NCBI GenBank assembly: GCA_019828595.1
Contig: JAHQRK010000018.1
Coordinates: forward strand, 1,240,001-1,304,000
Reading direction: 5' to 3'
Source of the DNA: Aphanomyces cochlioides
Taxonomy: Eukaryota; Oomycota; Saprolegniomycetes; Saprolegniales; Verrucalvaceae
Length of the DNA: 64,000 nt
Within the stretch, counting starts at the first letter, position 1. The number at the start of each line of letters is the position of its first letter. The position numbers and the translations under genes were made by a program. The notes beneath the pieces are model-generated. The model did not search any database. It was given only the letters and a program-made list of their open reading frames with translations, and was not told where the DNA came from. Shown in pieces: positions 42,369 through 54,008 of this stretch.

Positions 42369-45008
42369 CTACATGTTGAGCATGAGGAGCTCAATGATGT
42401 CGTTTAGCTCCTTTTGAATCGCGAGATCCATCGCCGTCAAGCCTTCCTGCATCGAACATGTTGACTTCTGTCTGCATGACTCATGAGGCGTACCTTGTTT
42501 TCGAGAGAAATGTCAATCTCGGGATGTTCCAACAAGCTCTCAACAATCTTTGGGTGGTTTTCCCGCACGGCGATCAAGAGCGCAGTGTTTCCACACTCCT
42601 GTCGTTCGTCTTAAGTCGTGCGATGACATGGTAAACTCACGGGTGTTTGATAGTTGACGTTCAATTGCGGGCACTCTGTGATGAGGAGCTGGACGACGTC
42701 GACAGCCCCTGTGGCACACGCCATGACCATTGCCGTATGTCCCTCCTACGATTTCAATGACATGAGTCTTCACCAAGAGCGGCATACCTTGTTGGCGTTG
42801 TTGACATCAATGTCAATTTCTTCCATGAGCAAGTCGACGGAAGCCATATGAGCGCAGGCCACCATAAATGGCGTCGTGCCATCGTAATTCGGTTGATGTG
42901 GATCAAGGCGGGAATGGCCGAGAAGCACTTGGAGGATGTTGAGGTGGTCAAAGTGACATGCGAAGTAGAAAGCTGTTGCACCAGACTACAAACGATTGCA
43001 TCCAAGTCATCGCGTCATGCATACGTCGTCGAGGGTCGCATTCACGTCAATGGAAGGATGATCCACGAGGAGTTTGATCAACTCGACCACAATTTCAACG
43101 TAAATTCCTCAAAGGCGTCCTGAACTTTTGCATGAGCCATGAGAATGAAGCATTGCATGACCTTGTCTTCGGCATGTTTGCGCGCATTGTAAAGTTCATG
43201 GACGTAAGCAATCATGGCATCCGCTCCCGACTGGCACAAGGCCATCAAACACGTCATGCCATCCTACATCAAACGTTTCAACTTGACCGTGAGAGAGATT
43301 TCACTCACATTATCTTTGTGGTTGACATCGATTTGGGGATGCTTGAGAAGGTTGGCCACAAGTGGAACCTGAGCTTGTGTCTTGGTTTCACAGGCGACTA
43401 GCAACGCTATGCGTCCATCCTAGTCGTGAGAAATTGAGGTTTTTGCTATTTCTGAAGCAATTTACAGCATCCGTTGCGTTCACGTTGATGTCATGATGAC
43501 CAAGTAGTAGTCCAATTGTCCTCTGGCGCATGCTTTGAAGAGAGCTGTCTCACCGTTCTAGAGAGAGAGAAGTCAAAATTCTGCAGAACATGACAAGCGC
43601 TACCTCATCCTTGAGGTGAACATCAATGTTTGGGTGGTCGAGAAGAAGTTGGACTGCGGATGCCCAGCCATGTTGACACGCTTCCATCAACGCAGTTTGG
43701 CCCTTCTATTGAATATGTTCGACAAGACCCATCAAAGTCCTACCAGTGACGCAGCATTCACGTCCAATTCTGGAATGCTCAATAGGCGAGCGACGATCAT
43801 ACTGGGATCATGTCCATGGAGTCTAAAGTCGCTGCTGCCACAGGCGAGGATGAGTGGAGTGCATCCAACCTACACGAAGTCAGCAATTATCCCAAACAAG
43901 GCCGTTACATTGTTCTTGGCATTGATTTCAATTCCTGGCATATCAAGCAAAAGCAGCACAATGTCATCCAAGCCAAGCAAGGCGGCCATGTGCAAGGCGG
44001 TGTTTTGAGATCCCTGGATCATGCAGTTAATTGGAAAACCTGCTTGTAGCTGATTTACATGGCTGGCCTTGTTGACATCGATTCGAGGATGGGCTAGGAG
44101 AAGCGCGACAACATTTGTGCTATTTGCGCTCGAGCACTCAATGGCGTCGTTAAAATCTAGTTGAGGGTTTAAAATGTCAAATTGCTCAAGAGACCACTTA
44201 CACTGCTCGTCATGTAATTCACATCAATCTCAACATGTTCCAGCAAAAGCTCCACAACGGTGGCATGGCCATTGGAGCTTGCGGCAACCAAAGGGGTCAC
44301 AAATTCCTAGAACGGCAGACGGTCATGTATTTCCTCGTAAGATGCTGACATCGTTGACAAAATTCACATCCACGGTGCGAGTTAGAAGTGAAGCCACGAC
44401 ATTGGCTTGGCCACCAGCACTCGCAGCAATCAAACCCTACATTGTTAGCGATAAATGCAAGGAAGTCATGATACCATACATGATTGAGCTGACTGTGTTG
44501 GAGCTGTGGACGAGAAATGAGGAGCTCAACGATGGGCAAATGACCCAAGTAGCAAGCTGCAATAAATCCTGTGCGTTGCTGCATATACATACTTGAGTAT
44601 AAGCTATCAGTTCCAGTTGCGCATACGTACGCATCGGTACAAGTCGCGTCAGCGATTCATTTCTTTCGTGATTTCAGCCGCTCGTGCATGTCCCTCAAGC
44701 CAAGCCGAGATGGATTCCTTCGAGAAGATGTCAAATACATTTCCAAGGATATCCTACACAGTAAAACGCATTTTAGATCTTGTAATGACCAGCAAAACGT
44801 ACGGTGGCTAATGCATTCACATCCACATTGTCATCGGCAAGCATTGCATGAACTGCTTCAATGTCGCCATTGCGACACGCTTGGACGAATGGGGGAAGCA
44901 GCTCGAGCTATCATTTACAGTAAGGACTTCTCTCTACAGGGAGGAGTAGCGTACAGGCTCTTCAAGCATCGAGTAGATGGACGGCCGCGAGTCTTCTTCG
45001 CCGCTCAT
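42369..45008 (-). pseudogene. Ankyrin-repeat gene with three lesions
   Basis: About 15 short exons on the minus strand, from MSGEEDSRPSIYSMLEE at 45008 to LLMLNM at the stop 42369-42371. Each exon encodes about one ankyrin repeat (for example GFIAACYLGHLPIVELLI, GQTALMEACQHGWASAVQLL, EGHTAMVMACATGAVDVV) and is followed by a 38-50 nt intron. Three lesions break it: an in-frame TGA at 44649-44651 in the third exon, and single-base frame changes near 43517 and near 43104. Otherwise all repeats are well conserved, so decay is recent or the indels are assembly errors. Upstream of the TGA lies a non-ankyrin exon (DILGNVFDIFSKESISAWL). It is the head-to-head paralogue of the intact plus-strand gene. 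Confidence 0.75.
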
Positions 45009-45151
45009 GGTCAATTTTGAAATGTCGTAGAAAGGTCAGTGGATTTTCCCATGTCCACGTTTGGCCAATCAAATCGCTCTATTGAAAATTACAAGCATTT
45101 GATTGGCTAAAATATTGAATCTGAGCTACCATCCAACACAACCAGCTCAAG
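45009..45151. promoter_or_regulatory. 143-bp bidirectional promoter with inverted CCAAT boxes
   Basis: The spacer between the two divergent ankyrin genes contains GCCAATCAAAT at 45064-45074 and its perfect inverted copy ATTTGATTGGC at 45098-45108, centred between the two start codons. The symmetry suggests co-regulation of the pair. Role inferred. Confidence 0.6.
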
Positions 45152-48100
45152 ATGGACACGATCTCGCAAGATACGAGCAGCCGACGCATCTTACGATCGC
45201 ACACGGGTAGAAAAAGATCGTTGCTTTCATTGCATCGAGAGTTTTCCTGGGTTTGTGCCTCGATTGTATCGAAAAGAGTAAAAAAACGTTTCCACCCACG
45301 ATAAAGTCCTCTTTGATGTACGTTTTATACGCAATGATGGTCATAAGACATCCACCGCCCATCGACGCCAATGACGATCCACGAAGACGTAAGTCCATGA
45401 TGGAAGTCCAGGAGGATAAGAAGGCTCTTGTAGGACAATCCGTTTGTGGATGCATGCTACAAAGGCGATGCTGCAGCTGTAGCGAGTCTTGCAGCGACGA
45501 GCGATGTGAATGGAAGCACCAAGGTACACTCACAAGCCTCAAAGCAATCAAGATGACAGGAGGCCGTAGGACGGATTCACAGGACTTATGCTTGCTATTC
45601 TACAAAGCTACGACGATATTGTCACGCTCTTGCTTGAAAATCCAAACGTGAATGTCAACCAGGCTGCCGTCGTAAGGCGAAACGCCCTTTGATGTGGATG
45701 AATGTCATGTAGGATGGATCGACGGCGTTGCATTTTGCATGTGAAGTCGGTCGTGTTGACATCGTGGCGCAGCTCCTTCAGAAGTCTGACCTTTCTTGCA
45801 ACAAGGAAAACCAAGTGGGTCTTGTTCGAATTTGCATCTGACTTTGATAAAAGGATGGCGCGACACCGTTCTACGCGGCAGCAGTCAATGGCCATGCTGA
45901 GCTTGTTGCTTTCTTGCTGAACCAGCCAAATTTCCACCACAAGCATGTCAATGCAGTGCGTTCTTTGCCACGCTGCATCATCTCTAATCATCATCTAGCT
46001 GGGACGAACGGCCTTGATTGGAGCTTGTATCGTCGGTGCCGCCGCTGTGGTTCAACTTTTGCTTCCTGAAATCGACATCAACCACGCTGACATCGTATAG
46101 TTTATGGAGCATCAGTTGAGAAATGACGCTTGTCTAGGACGACATGACCGGATTCATTTATGCTTGTGCTGCTGGACACGTCGAAGTTGTCAAGTTGCTC
46201 TTGGCCAATACACAGCTAAATGTCAACCATGTTGCATCCTACACGGTTCGGATGATGCTTCCAAGCGTCAAGTGTAACCAAGACGTAGAACGGCTGCACT
46301 GGTTTCATCAAAGCTTGTCAAGGCGGCCATACACCCATTGTGGAGCTTCTCGTGAACCATCCTGGTCATGAGTTGAACTATGTTGATCCTGTAAGTTCTA
46401 ATCAATCGCCGAGCTAACTGCATCCTAGACGGGAATGACGGGATTTTTGTTTGCTTGCGTGGAAGGCCATGAGTCCATTGTCCGCCTCCTTCTCCCTCAG
46501 GCCACTTTTCAAAGCCAATTTCATACTGTACGAGCTGAAATTATCGTTTTTCATGTCAAACTTTGTAGGGATTCATGCTAGCTTGTGCGTTTAACCATCC
46601 AAATGTCGTTGCTCGTCTTGTTGACCATGTCAATGTGAATGAAGCGGACCAAGTACTGCATCGTCCTGGCACGAACAGACTGACTGCAACTGCGTAGAAT
46701 GGATCGACTGGACTCATGAAGGCTTGTGAATCTGGCCATCTTGAAGTCGTCGATTTCTTGCTGGCTCAACGTGGCATCCAATTTAACGCCACGGATGTGG
46801 TAAGCCATGGAACATTTTGCCGTGGAAAATAATGCATGTAGTCTGGCGCCACCGCTGTCATGTTGGCTGCGTCTGGAGGACATACAAACGTCGTCGCGCG
46901 CTTGCTCAAGGAGGAATCACTAGAATTGAACAACGAGAATGCGGTACGGAAGTAGAAGTCTTGAGAACAATGCTCATGTCAGTGAACAGGACGGATTGAC
47001 TGCGTTTTTGGCTGTATGTGCATCTGGTGACTTGGAACTTGTTCAATTGTTCATTGAACATCCCAAGCTCGATCCTGCACAGCTCAACATGGTATATTTT
47101 TCAATATTCCAGCTAGAATTGACGTTGAATAGGGTCTGTTTGCTTCGAGTGCTCGTGGTCATCCTGCTATCGTCCAGGCATTGCTAAGCTCCCCTCATGT
47201 AAATGTCAACTTTGCCAATGCGGTAAGGCGATTCCCGCTGTTGCCATTGAAACATGGTCTTTATTAGGGAGGATGCACAAGTCTCATCTGTGCAAGTGAT
47301 CAAGGGCATTCATCGGTTGTCTCGCTGCTCTTGGAGCAACCCAACATCGACGTGAACCTATGCGATGAAGTACAGAGAACTCTGGCGTCTTCGCATAAAT
47401 TTATTCTTGATGGTAGAATGGCACAACCGCACTACTCACGGCATGTGTCAATGGCCACATCAAGGTTGTTTCCCTCTTGTGGCAGCACCATGGCCTGATC
47501 ATCAATCAAACAGACCCGGTGCGACGGAACTGTCGCGATGAGACGGACTGACTCTTCTCTTAGCACAACAACGGCGCGCTTTATGCGGCTTTGGATGCTG
47601 GCCATATTGAGCTGGCCGAACTGCTCATGAAGTCACCAGAGCTCGACATCTACCACGCCAACGAGGTCCAAATTGCATCTGACTTAGCTGCATGCTGACT
47701 ATTGTGCATGCAGGATGGACAAACGCCTTTTATGATTGCTTGCGCCATGGACGCCATCACGATAATTACACATTTCCTCAGCTTGGCGACGCTTCCCATC
47801 AATGACGCTGACAATGTAAGCAATCCTGCCGATGAAATCGTTATCACGTCTTGACTCGTAGACTGGCAAGACAGCATTGATGTATGCTTGCGCCCATGCC
47901 GCATCCGCTGCAGTTGCTTTGCTGTTGGCTCATCCTGCCATTGACGTCAACCTCACAAATGCTGTACACATCGACTAGCTTGGGATGTTTTATGCAGTCT
48001 ATGCTTAGGACGGCGTGTCTGCACTGCTTCTGGCTTGCATGAGTGGACAAGTGGATCTCTTGCTCCTGCTCCTCGCGCATGAAGATATCAAAGTGAACCA

Positions 48101-48523
48101 AGCGAATGCGGTCAGTCACCGCCATAAGAATCATCTGATGCTTTGTTTCGCAGGAAGGAGACACAGTTCTCATCGAAGCGAGTGCCAACGGAGCTGTCGA
48201 TATGGTTGAAGTGCTTCTCCAAACTCCGGGCATTGATGTCAACGCTGTCGACAAGGTAAATCCTGCTAGAATTACGTTGTTTATTCTGTCGGGGCATAGG
48301 CTGGTAACAGCGCGCTGATGTCTGCTTGCCTCAATGAATATGCCGACGTCGTGGAAGTGCTTCTCAAGCACCCTCAAGTCGACGCATCAATTACAAACTC
48401 GGTACGTTTCAACCACAATTTTCTGCTCTCAACTATCGCTAGGAGGGCAAATCTGCTTTGACCATTGCGACGGATCTTGGATTGGACGACGCTGTTGCTT
48501 TGATCTCTCGTCGCCAAGAGTAG
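45152..48523 (+). CDS. Long ankyrin-repeat protein, one repeat per exon
   Basis: About 24 exons. After 45152-45206 and 45348-45388, about 22 exons of roughly 80-105 nt each encode about one ankyrin repeat, separated by 36-47 nt introns. Examples are TALHFACEVGRVDIVAQLLQ, FIYACAAGHVEVVKLLLA, TSLICASDQGHSSVVSLLLE and TALMYACAHAASAAVALLLA; the last exon is EGKSALTIATDLGLDDAV with the stop at 48521-48523. I saw no frame break, so it is likely functional, about 750 aa of nearly pure ankyrin solenoid with no catalytic domain, membrane span or signal peptide. The start may be 45152 (18 codons, then a 141-nt intron) or ATG 45369 in exon 2. A scaffold role is likely. Confidence 0.8.
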
Positions 48524-48788
48524 AAAGCTTGTTTACTGCTCAATATCTAGACGATCGTGCTCTATTGACTCGGTTACGACGGACGCATTCTGCAGTAGAA
48601 ACCTCATCTTTGGAAAGCAACAACTACTTCACTGCTCAAAAAACCAATGGCCCTTTCCTTGCGGCGTACAAGCCGATGGAATGCTTGGGGAATGAGCTTC
48701 TTTCAATGCGTAGAAGCCATGGCGGCAAAAAACATTGCCGCTGTGTGCATTCTTGTCCGATGAGTTCATTTTTCAAAGTGCCATCAAC

Positions 48789-49085
48789 ATGCAAACTCGT
48801 GTCATGCTTCTCCTTGCGATCGCCTCGTCCATTGCTGGACACAAGAACCACAGCCATTCCCATGCGAGCAATGCGACGTACAACTGCATCACGCAGAAGA
48901 ACACTGACTTGATCGGCTACGATCTCTTTCACTTCCAAGCCAACAAGAGTCAATGTATGAACGCGTGCGAGGATTCGAAAACGTGCACTGCCTTCACTCT
49001 CGCCGATGGAGTTTGCTTCTTGAAGTCGCGCGTCAATGCCGTCGGGAAAGCCAACTACACGTCTTTCCTTTGCCAATACGACTAG
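48789..49085 (+). CDS. Small secreted PAN/Apple-like protein
   Basis: 98 aa from ATG 48789 (MQTRVMLLLAIASSIAG, a clear signal peptide), followed by a His/Ser-rich linker and one PAN/Apple-like domain: YNCITQKNTDLIGYDL, SQCMNACEDSKTCTAFT, DGVCFLKS, then FLCQYD. Six to seven cysteines are spaced as in PAN_4 domains, which bind carbohydrate or protein. Oomycetes secrete many such proteins, some with cellulose-binding modules. The frame is open upstream to 48735, but the signal peptide fixes the start. No intron is needed. Confidence 0.8.
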   Translation: MQTRVMLLLAIASSIAGHKNHSHSHASNATYNCITQKNTDLIGYDLFHFQANKSQCMNACEDSKTCTAFTLADGVCFLKSRVNAVGKANYTSFLCQYD

Positions 49086-49347
49086 GAACTGCTCTGCATG
49101 CTCTACCACTGCATCGAGCTCTTTCTTCCACAGTTTCAAGTGCGAACTACATGTCCATCCGTCGGTTGTAATGCCATTGTCAAAGCCCTCCGCAACTTTC
49201 GTGGCACTTCTCGTTCCGTTTTCGAGCGAAGAGGAGCTCCTTTCGCACCGAAAGGAAGGCTCCAAGTGCTGGTAACTTTGAGTCACTGCTACGATGGAAA
49301 CAACTACAGTTAAAAATGATTTAGACATGGACTCCAGGCAGTAGTAG

Positions 49348-50551
49348 TTAGGAGCTCCGCCGCCGAATATACGAGTGGACAGATTCGAGGTATTCACCAT
49401 GGCGCTGGAGATGCTTGGTGCCACTGACAGTGAGCGCATGCTCTCTGAATTTGCGCTGCATTTCATCCTCTGGAAGGCCCTTGAGGTCGAGTCCCCAAAA
49501 GCCACGGGCTTCTTCAACGAGTGGCGTTTGGCCGCCAGGGGAAAAGCTCGACGAGACGAGAAACAACATGCGGATCTTGGTGACTGAGGGTCCGAGCCTC
49601 TGAAGGATATACCACACGTGACGATTGCGCTGCAACTTCATCGTTGGCGCAAGTTCATCCTCGTGCATTTGTTGGCCGACGTACACAATTCGATCGTCTT
49701 CAATAAACTCACGCGACAGGAAATTGCTCTGCTCGTAGGCTCCATCTAGCGTTTGATGGCGGATGGCTTGGCTTGGTGTATCATGCACATTCTACGATTG
49801 GAGTTGGGGAATGGAAAGTAGTGGGACGTGTACCTTGAGCTGCGTGTAGTTGATCATAAATTGCCAAATATCCGCTTGCATAACGCCTCGCAATTCATCC
49901 AATGTGTTGTGCATAACCAGTTCATGACGGCGGATAAGATGGTAGCATCCTTGATCATCAAAGACGACGTTCAAGTCATCCTCTGTACTGGGTGCATAGA
50001 TGGAAGGAAAGCCGTAGCGCTGCTGGACAGCGTCTAAATTATGATAAAGCTGCAAGGTGATCCATTCCATGCCCATTTTGCGGGATTCAGGATGCTTCAG
50101 CAACGTAAAATTGCGCCAAGTAGACTTTAGATTGCTTGGAGAAGCCTGGGATCTCATAAGCCTGTGCTACATGTGCTTGACGTACCGTGAGTGTGGTGTA
50201 GACCCACTGCTTCAATTCTTCACACAGGTCTCGAACTTGGCGAACGTGTTTCTGCAGCTTATCATTCTCAATGGAGGCAAATTCCCGTTCTTCGCGCATT
50301 GCAAGTGCAACATCTTCCCATGAGAGCATTAAACTGCCTCGTCTCTTAGCTCGAAGAAGTGCAGCTTCGAGGTCCTTGACTCGATTTCGAAGGTGCGCGC
50401 GCAGTTCACGCTCTTGCTGGCGATATTTGCCTTGTTTCTCCCGCTGGTACATATTCTTCTGGAGCCTTAAGTCCGCTGCAGCGAGCAATTCTGTGTCCAA
50501 TTCTTCCGTGTCTTTGCATGGCGCATCGTCTCGACCTTCTCTTGCCTCCAT
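49348..50551 (-). CDS. bZIP-like plus START-like protein (M96 family)
   Basis: Exons complement of 49348-49791, 49834-50145 and 50186-50551 give 373 aa; introns are 42 and 40 nt. The N-terminal 110 residues are a basic, Gln/Arg-rich coiled coil of bZIP type (NMYQREKQGKYRQQERELRA, then VKDLEAALLRAKRR). The rest matches the START-like half of oomycete M96 mating-specific-like proteins (NFLSREFIEDDRIVYVGQQ, then YGFPSIYAP and HVWYILQRLGPS). Such proteins may be DNA-binding regulators with a ligand-binding module; this is not proven. It is divergent from, and about 400 bp away from, a damaged paralogue on the plus strand. Confidence 0.75.
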
Positions 50552-50948
50552 GCTTGTCGACGTGCAATGAAAAAAATGAGCAGAAAGTGAAATTCGTATA
50601 GGAATTCGTATACAAAAAGCAAGATTAAAAAATCAACAAATTTCTGAATTCTCGGCATCATTCATTTTCCAAGCGACGACTGTGTTCTCCTCATGACGAG
50701 ACTTTGAATGCGCGATTCCTTCAAGATTTCTTATGCACTGAGGGGTGGCGGACTGCTTCTCGTCATTGTACTCAAGCGTGGCGTAATCTGCAGCACGTGG
50801 GACATGATCTGCCTCACCCAACGAAAATACGCGATTTTAAAATCGATTTTATCCAATTAAATATTGAAAAATCAACAATTTCATAAATTAAAGAGAATTA
50901 ACCAATGAAAATTCATCAAGAAATTATTTTTTACCAACCAAACTAACG

Positions 50949-52464
50949 ATGCATCCACCCAAGAAACTTCTGCTACATCCAGCCGGCAGTCCTGCCGCCG
51001 ATGAGGGCAACCGCTGGAAAAGCTTCTTGCAGGACTGCGAGCAATCGGAATGCGCTGGAATTTGCGGGGTCACAATGATTGAAGAAGTGTATCCGGATTA
51101 TAATTATCCGGACAGAAAATGCAGGGATAAATTATACGCCAGAGCTAAAAAAGCCAGAAAAGCGCCAAGGATGGCGTCGACATCGTCCACGAGCTCCAGG
51201 ACGAAGAAAGCCTCGACTTTGACAGACAAGGACGACATTGATGAGATTAAAATGAAGAAGAGGCTGTACATTCGCAAGAAGGTGCAATTCTACCGTAGCG
51301 AAGAGAAGAACGAGATGCTGGCGCTCAAAAAGAAAATCTTTGAGCTTGAAAATGATGTGATTCGCCTCACACGCCCAAATCAATTCCGATTGCGAGTCAA
51401 CCCTGTTGCTGCCAATATAGAGCCTGAAGCGTTGCCGTGGAAAGAAGTCGCTATCGCTCTGTGGGAAGACCGAGATGAAAAGACATTGCAAAACCGGTCC
51501 TTGAAACACAAGGTGAATGAACGTGCCTTCATGGTTGAATGCATGCGCCGCTGGGTCGATTCTGCCACATCAATGCAGGTGCAGGAGACCAAGCGTACTC
51601 TCTCTCACCTTGGATGTAGCATTCGCTGAACCCTGCGGCGAAATCGTGGCGTAATGTGTCGTTGCTGGCGCATCCCGAAGCACGAGCAATGGGCAAGGAT
51701 TGGATTACCAAGCAGCTTTACCACAACACAAACGATATGTTTCGTCACTATGGCTTTCCCAATGGGTCGAACGATGACAACTTTGTTATGAACGAAATTC
51801 TCTTCAACGAGCCTTGTTTTGACACAATTACACTGTAGTGCTCGACAAGTCATTGTCAACATGCCATTCGAAGCCTTGCAAAAAGCATTGCATGGACGCA
51901 ACATGTGGGTGCTTATGATGGACAATGTCCTCGGTGCTGCTGAACTTGACGTAAGTCCATTCGTTGAATTCATGGCGCGATTTTGATCCTCATGAACAGG
52001 TCGACAGCACCTTATTCACCATCATGCCATGTCTGTTATCGACGAGCATGCCAATCTTCTGAGTCGTGAGTTTCCCGAAGAGGACCGTTGTGTCTTTGTT
52101 GGCCAGCAAATTCACGAAGACGAAACTGTACCAACCCAGGCACTGCAATGGAACCGACGCTTCTGGTACACTTGTCATGCGCTTGCTGAAGACATTAATG
52201 TGCCTGTGTTGTAGGGTCGAACTGCAACGAGTAGGTCCCAACCAAACGAGAATGCGCAACATCAACCTCATTTCGCAATACTTTACTCGCCGTGGATATC
52301 TCCCATTGCCAGTTGAAGCCAGGAACTGGGGATGTGATCTCAGCACCACGCCAGAGCATCAAATGGAAGACTGGTTCAAGCGCCATGCCACACAACTGGC
52401 ATGGAGGCAATACAACGCTGGCTTGAAGAAACTGCAGCAGTCTGTCTTCAGCTTCATGGCCTGA
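50949..52464 (+). pseudogene. Damaged bZIP/START-like (M96 family) paralogue
   Basis: Paralogue of the divergent gene at 49348-50551. A first exon, 50949 or 51171 to 51578, encodes a basic coiled coil (MKKRLYIRKKVQFYRSEEKN, LALKKKIFELENDVIRL). A 41-nt intron leads to SWRNVSLLAHPEARAMG and WITKQLYHN. The frame then breaks near 51838 (stop TAG plus a one-base shift before RQVIVNMPFEAL) and again near 52020 before SREFPEEDRCVFVGQQ. A GTACAC..TAG intron near 52167-52214 restores the end (VELQRVGPNQTRMRN). A double ATCCGGA element at 51090-51118 lies inside the longer N-terminal reading, so ATG 51171 is the more likely start. It could still be intact if the two breaks are assembly errors. Confidence 0.65.
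51090..51118. promoter_or_regulatory. Double ATCCGGA element
   Basis: GTATCCGGATTATAATTATC followed by CGGACAG: two ATCCGGA-type elements 17 bp apart around a TATAAT core. They lie 55-80 bp before ATG 51171, as the element does before other genes, which helps choose that start. Confidence 0.45.
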
Positions 52465-53089
52465 TGTACTTTAGACTACATACTGGATTGAATGGAACGT
52501 CGTGTTGTGCGTAACTTGGCCAGGAAGATCGTCAATTCAGAGTCGAGAGGACAATTCCACCATGCTCCGTTCGTGTATCACGCGCAGAAAACTCTGCGCA
52601 GTGCCGCGAAAGCCTCCGAAGCTGAAGAAAACCCAGGCATAGAGTCATCATATCTGTGGCTCCCAACATCACACCTGATTCCAGAACGATCCACGACGCT
52701 CAATCCATCGTTTCGTCGAGACACAACAACCAGACTCGGCTGAAGTCGCTTCGTCCAACATGATGAACCTTGTCATCATGAGCATTGCAGTACACTGTAC
52801 GCTCTTCCGTGGGTGAAGATCTGCAGGTGCACTGAACAACCTCAACTTGATCGAAGATTCATCTGTCGCGTTGCTGTGCATCTTGCAGTCACCATGGAGC
52901 TCTGGAAGCTTCAAAGATATGCTTGGAGTTATTCTTATCTATGCAAGCAACGATCCCTCACTGACTGGGGAAGCCAAGTTGTCCCCTCGACCATTTTGTG
53001 CGTCCACGAAGACTTCAGCGACGTGATGTCGCTCGACATTTTCGACGCATCCCGCTGTTCATTATCAATTCCACGCTCTTCAAGCAACG
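52465..53089. other. Intergenic region
   Basis: About 620 bp. Short frames on both strands show no known motif. The last part may hold an undetected first exon of the following enoyl-CoA hydratase gene. Confidence 0.35.
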
Positions 53090-53992
53090 ATGGGAGTCGA
53101 ATCGTTGGAGTTTCTCAAGACTGAAGTCCAAGGCAATGTCGCCATCATCACGTTGAATCGACCCAAGGCGCTGAATGCACTCTGTCAAGGATTGCGCGCT
53201 GAGTTTAGCCAAGTTATCTCCGCATTCGAGGAAGACGACAACATTCATGTGATCATCGTGACGGGCAACCAGACTGCCTTTGCAGGTTTCTTCTCCCTCG
53301 TTCCTCATGCTTGACGACTTCTAGCTGGTGCTGACATCAACGAAATCGCCAACTATGACTTTGTTCAACTCTACAACTCGACCACGATCGACAATTGCCA
53401 TGACTTCGCCAAGGTTCGCAAGCCGACGATCGCTGCCGTGAATGGCTTTGCCTTGGGCGGCTGCTGTGAACTGGCCATCATGTGTGACATCATCATTGCT
53501 GGCGACAAGGCCAAGTTCGGTCTCCCTGAAGTCAAACTGGGGACGATTCCAGGCGCAGGCGGCACGCAGCGCTTGGTCTGCGCGATTGGCAAGGCCAAGG
53601 CGATGCACTTGGTCTTGACGGGAGACACCATCGATGCCCATGAAGCCGAACGCGATGGTCTTGTCTCGAAAGTCGTTCCGGCTGACAAGTTGTTGGAAGA
53701 AGCGTTGGCCGTCGCCAACAAGATTGCAGCGCACTCGCTTCCGATCACTCGCATGGCCAAGGAAGCAGTCAACGCGTCGTTCGAGCTGAGCTTGCAAGAG
53801 TCGCTCCGACTTGAAGATCGTCTCTTTCGCAGCACATCGACCAGAAGGAAGGCATGGTGGCGTTCCTTTAGAAGCGTTCTCCAAACTTCACAAACTCGTA
53901 GGCTCCACGACGCATTGAGCGGCTTCACTGCCCGTCGCATCCTTTCTCGTCCAAGTCGTGGGTTTACTTCTACATTACACGGATCATGTTAA
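53090..53992 (+). CDS. Enoyl-CoA hydratase copy 1 with frameshifted C-terminus
   Basis: Exons 53090-53285 and 53325-53992. Crotonase-fold enzymes hydrate enoyl-CoA in fatty-acid beta-oxidation. The family core is complete: [45 protein letters not shown] with one catalytic Glu, and [17 protein letters not shown] with the other, then [17 protein letters not shown]. Near 53825 the frame shifts. The expected ending ([10 protein letters not shown], then KRSPNFTNS at 53899) is present only in another frame and is itself interrupted by a TAG. The read-through frame adds about 50 unrelated residues. The start [13 protein letters not shown] lacks the mitochondrial leader seen in copy 2, so an upstream exon may be missing. 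Function is doubtful. Confidence 0.7.
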
Positions 53993-54008
53993 ACTTTAAG
54001 ATGAGAAA

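Noticed and set aside
42369..48523. CRISPR-like regular repeats in the ankyrin region
   Set aside because: The regular spacing of about 140-150 bp comes from ankyrin exons and introns; the DNA units are too divergent and eukaryotic.
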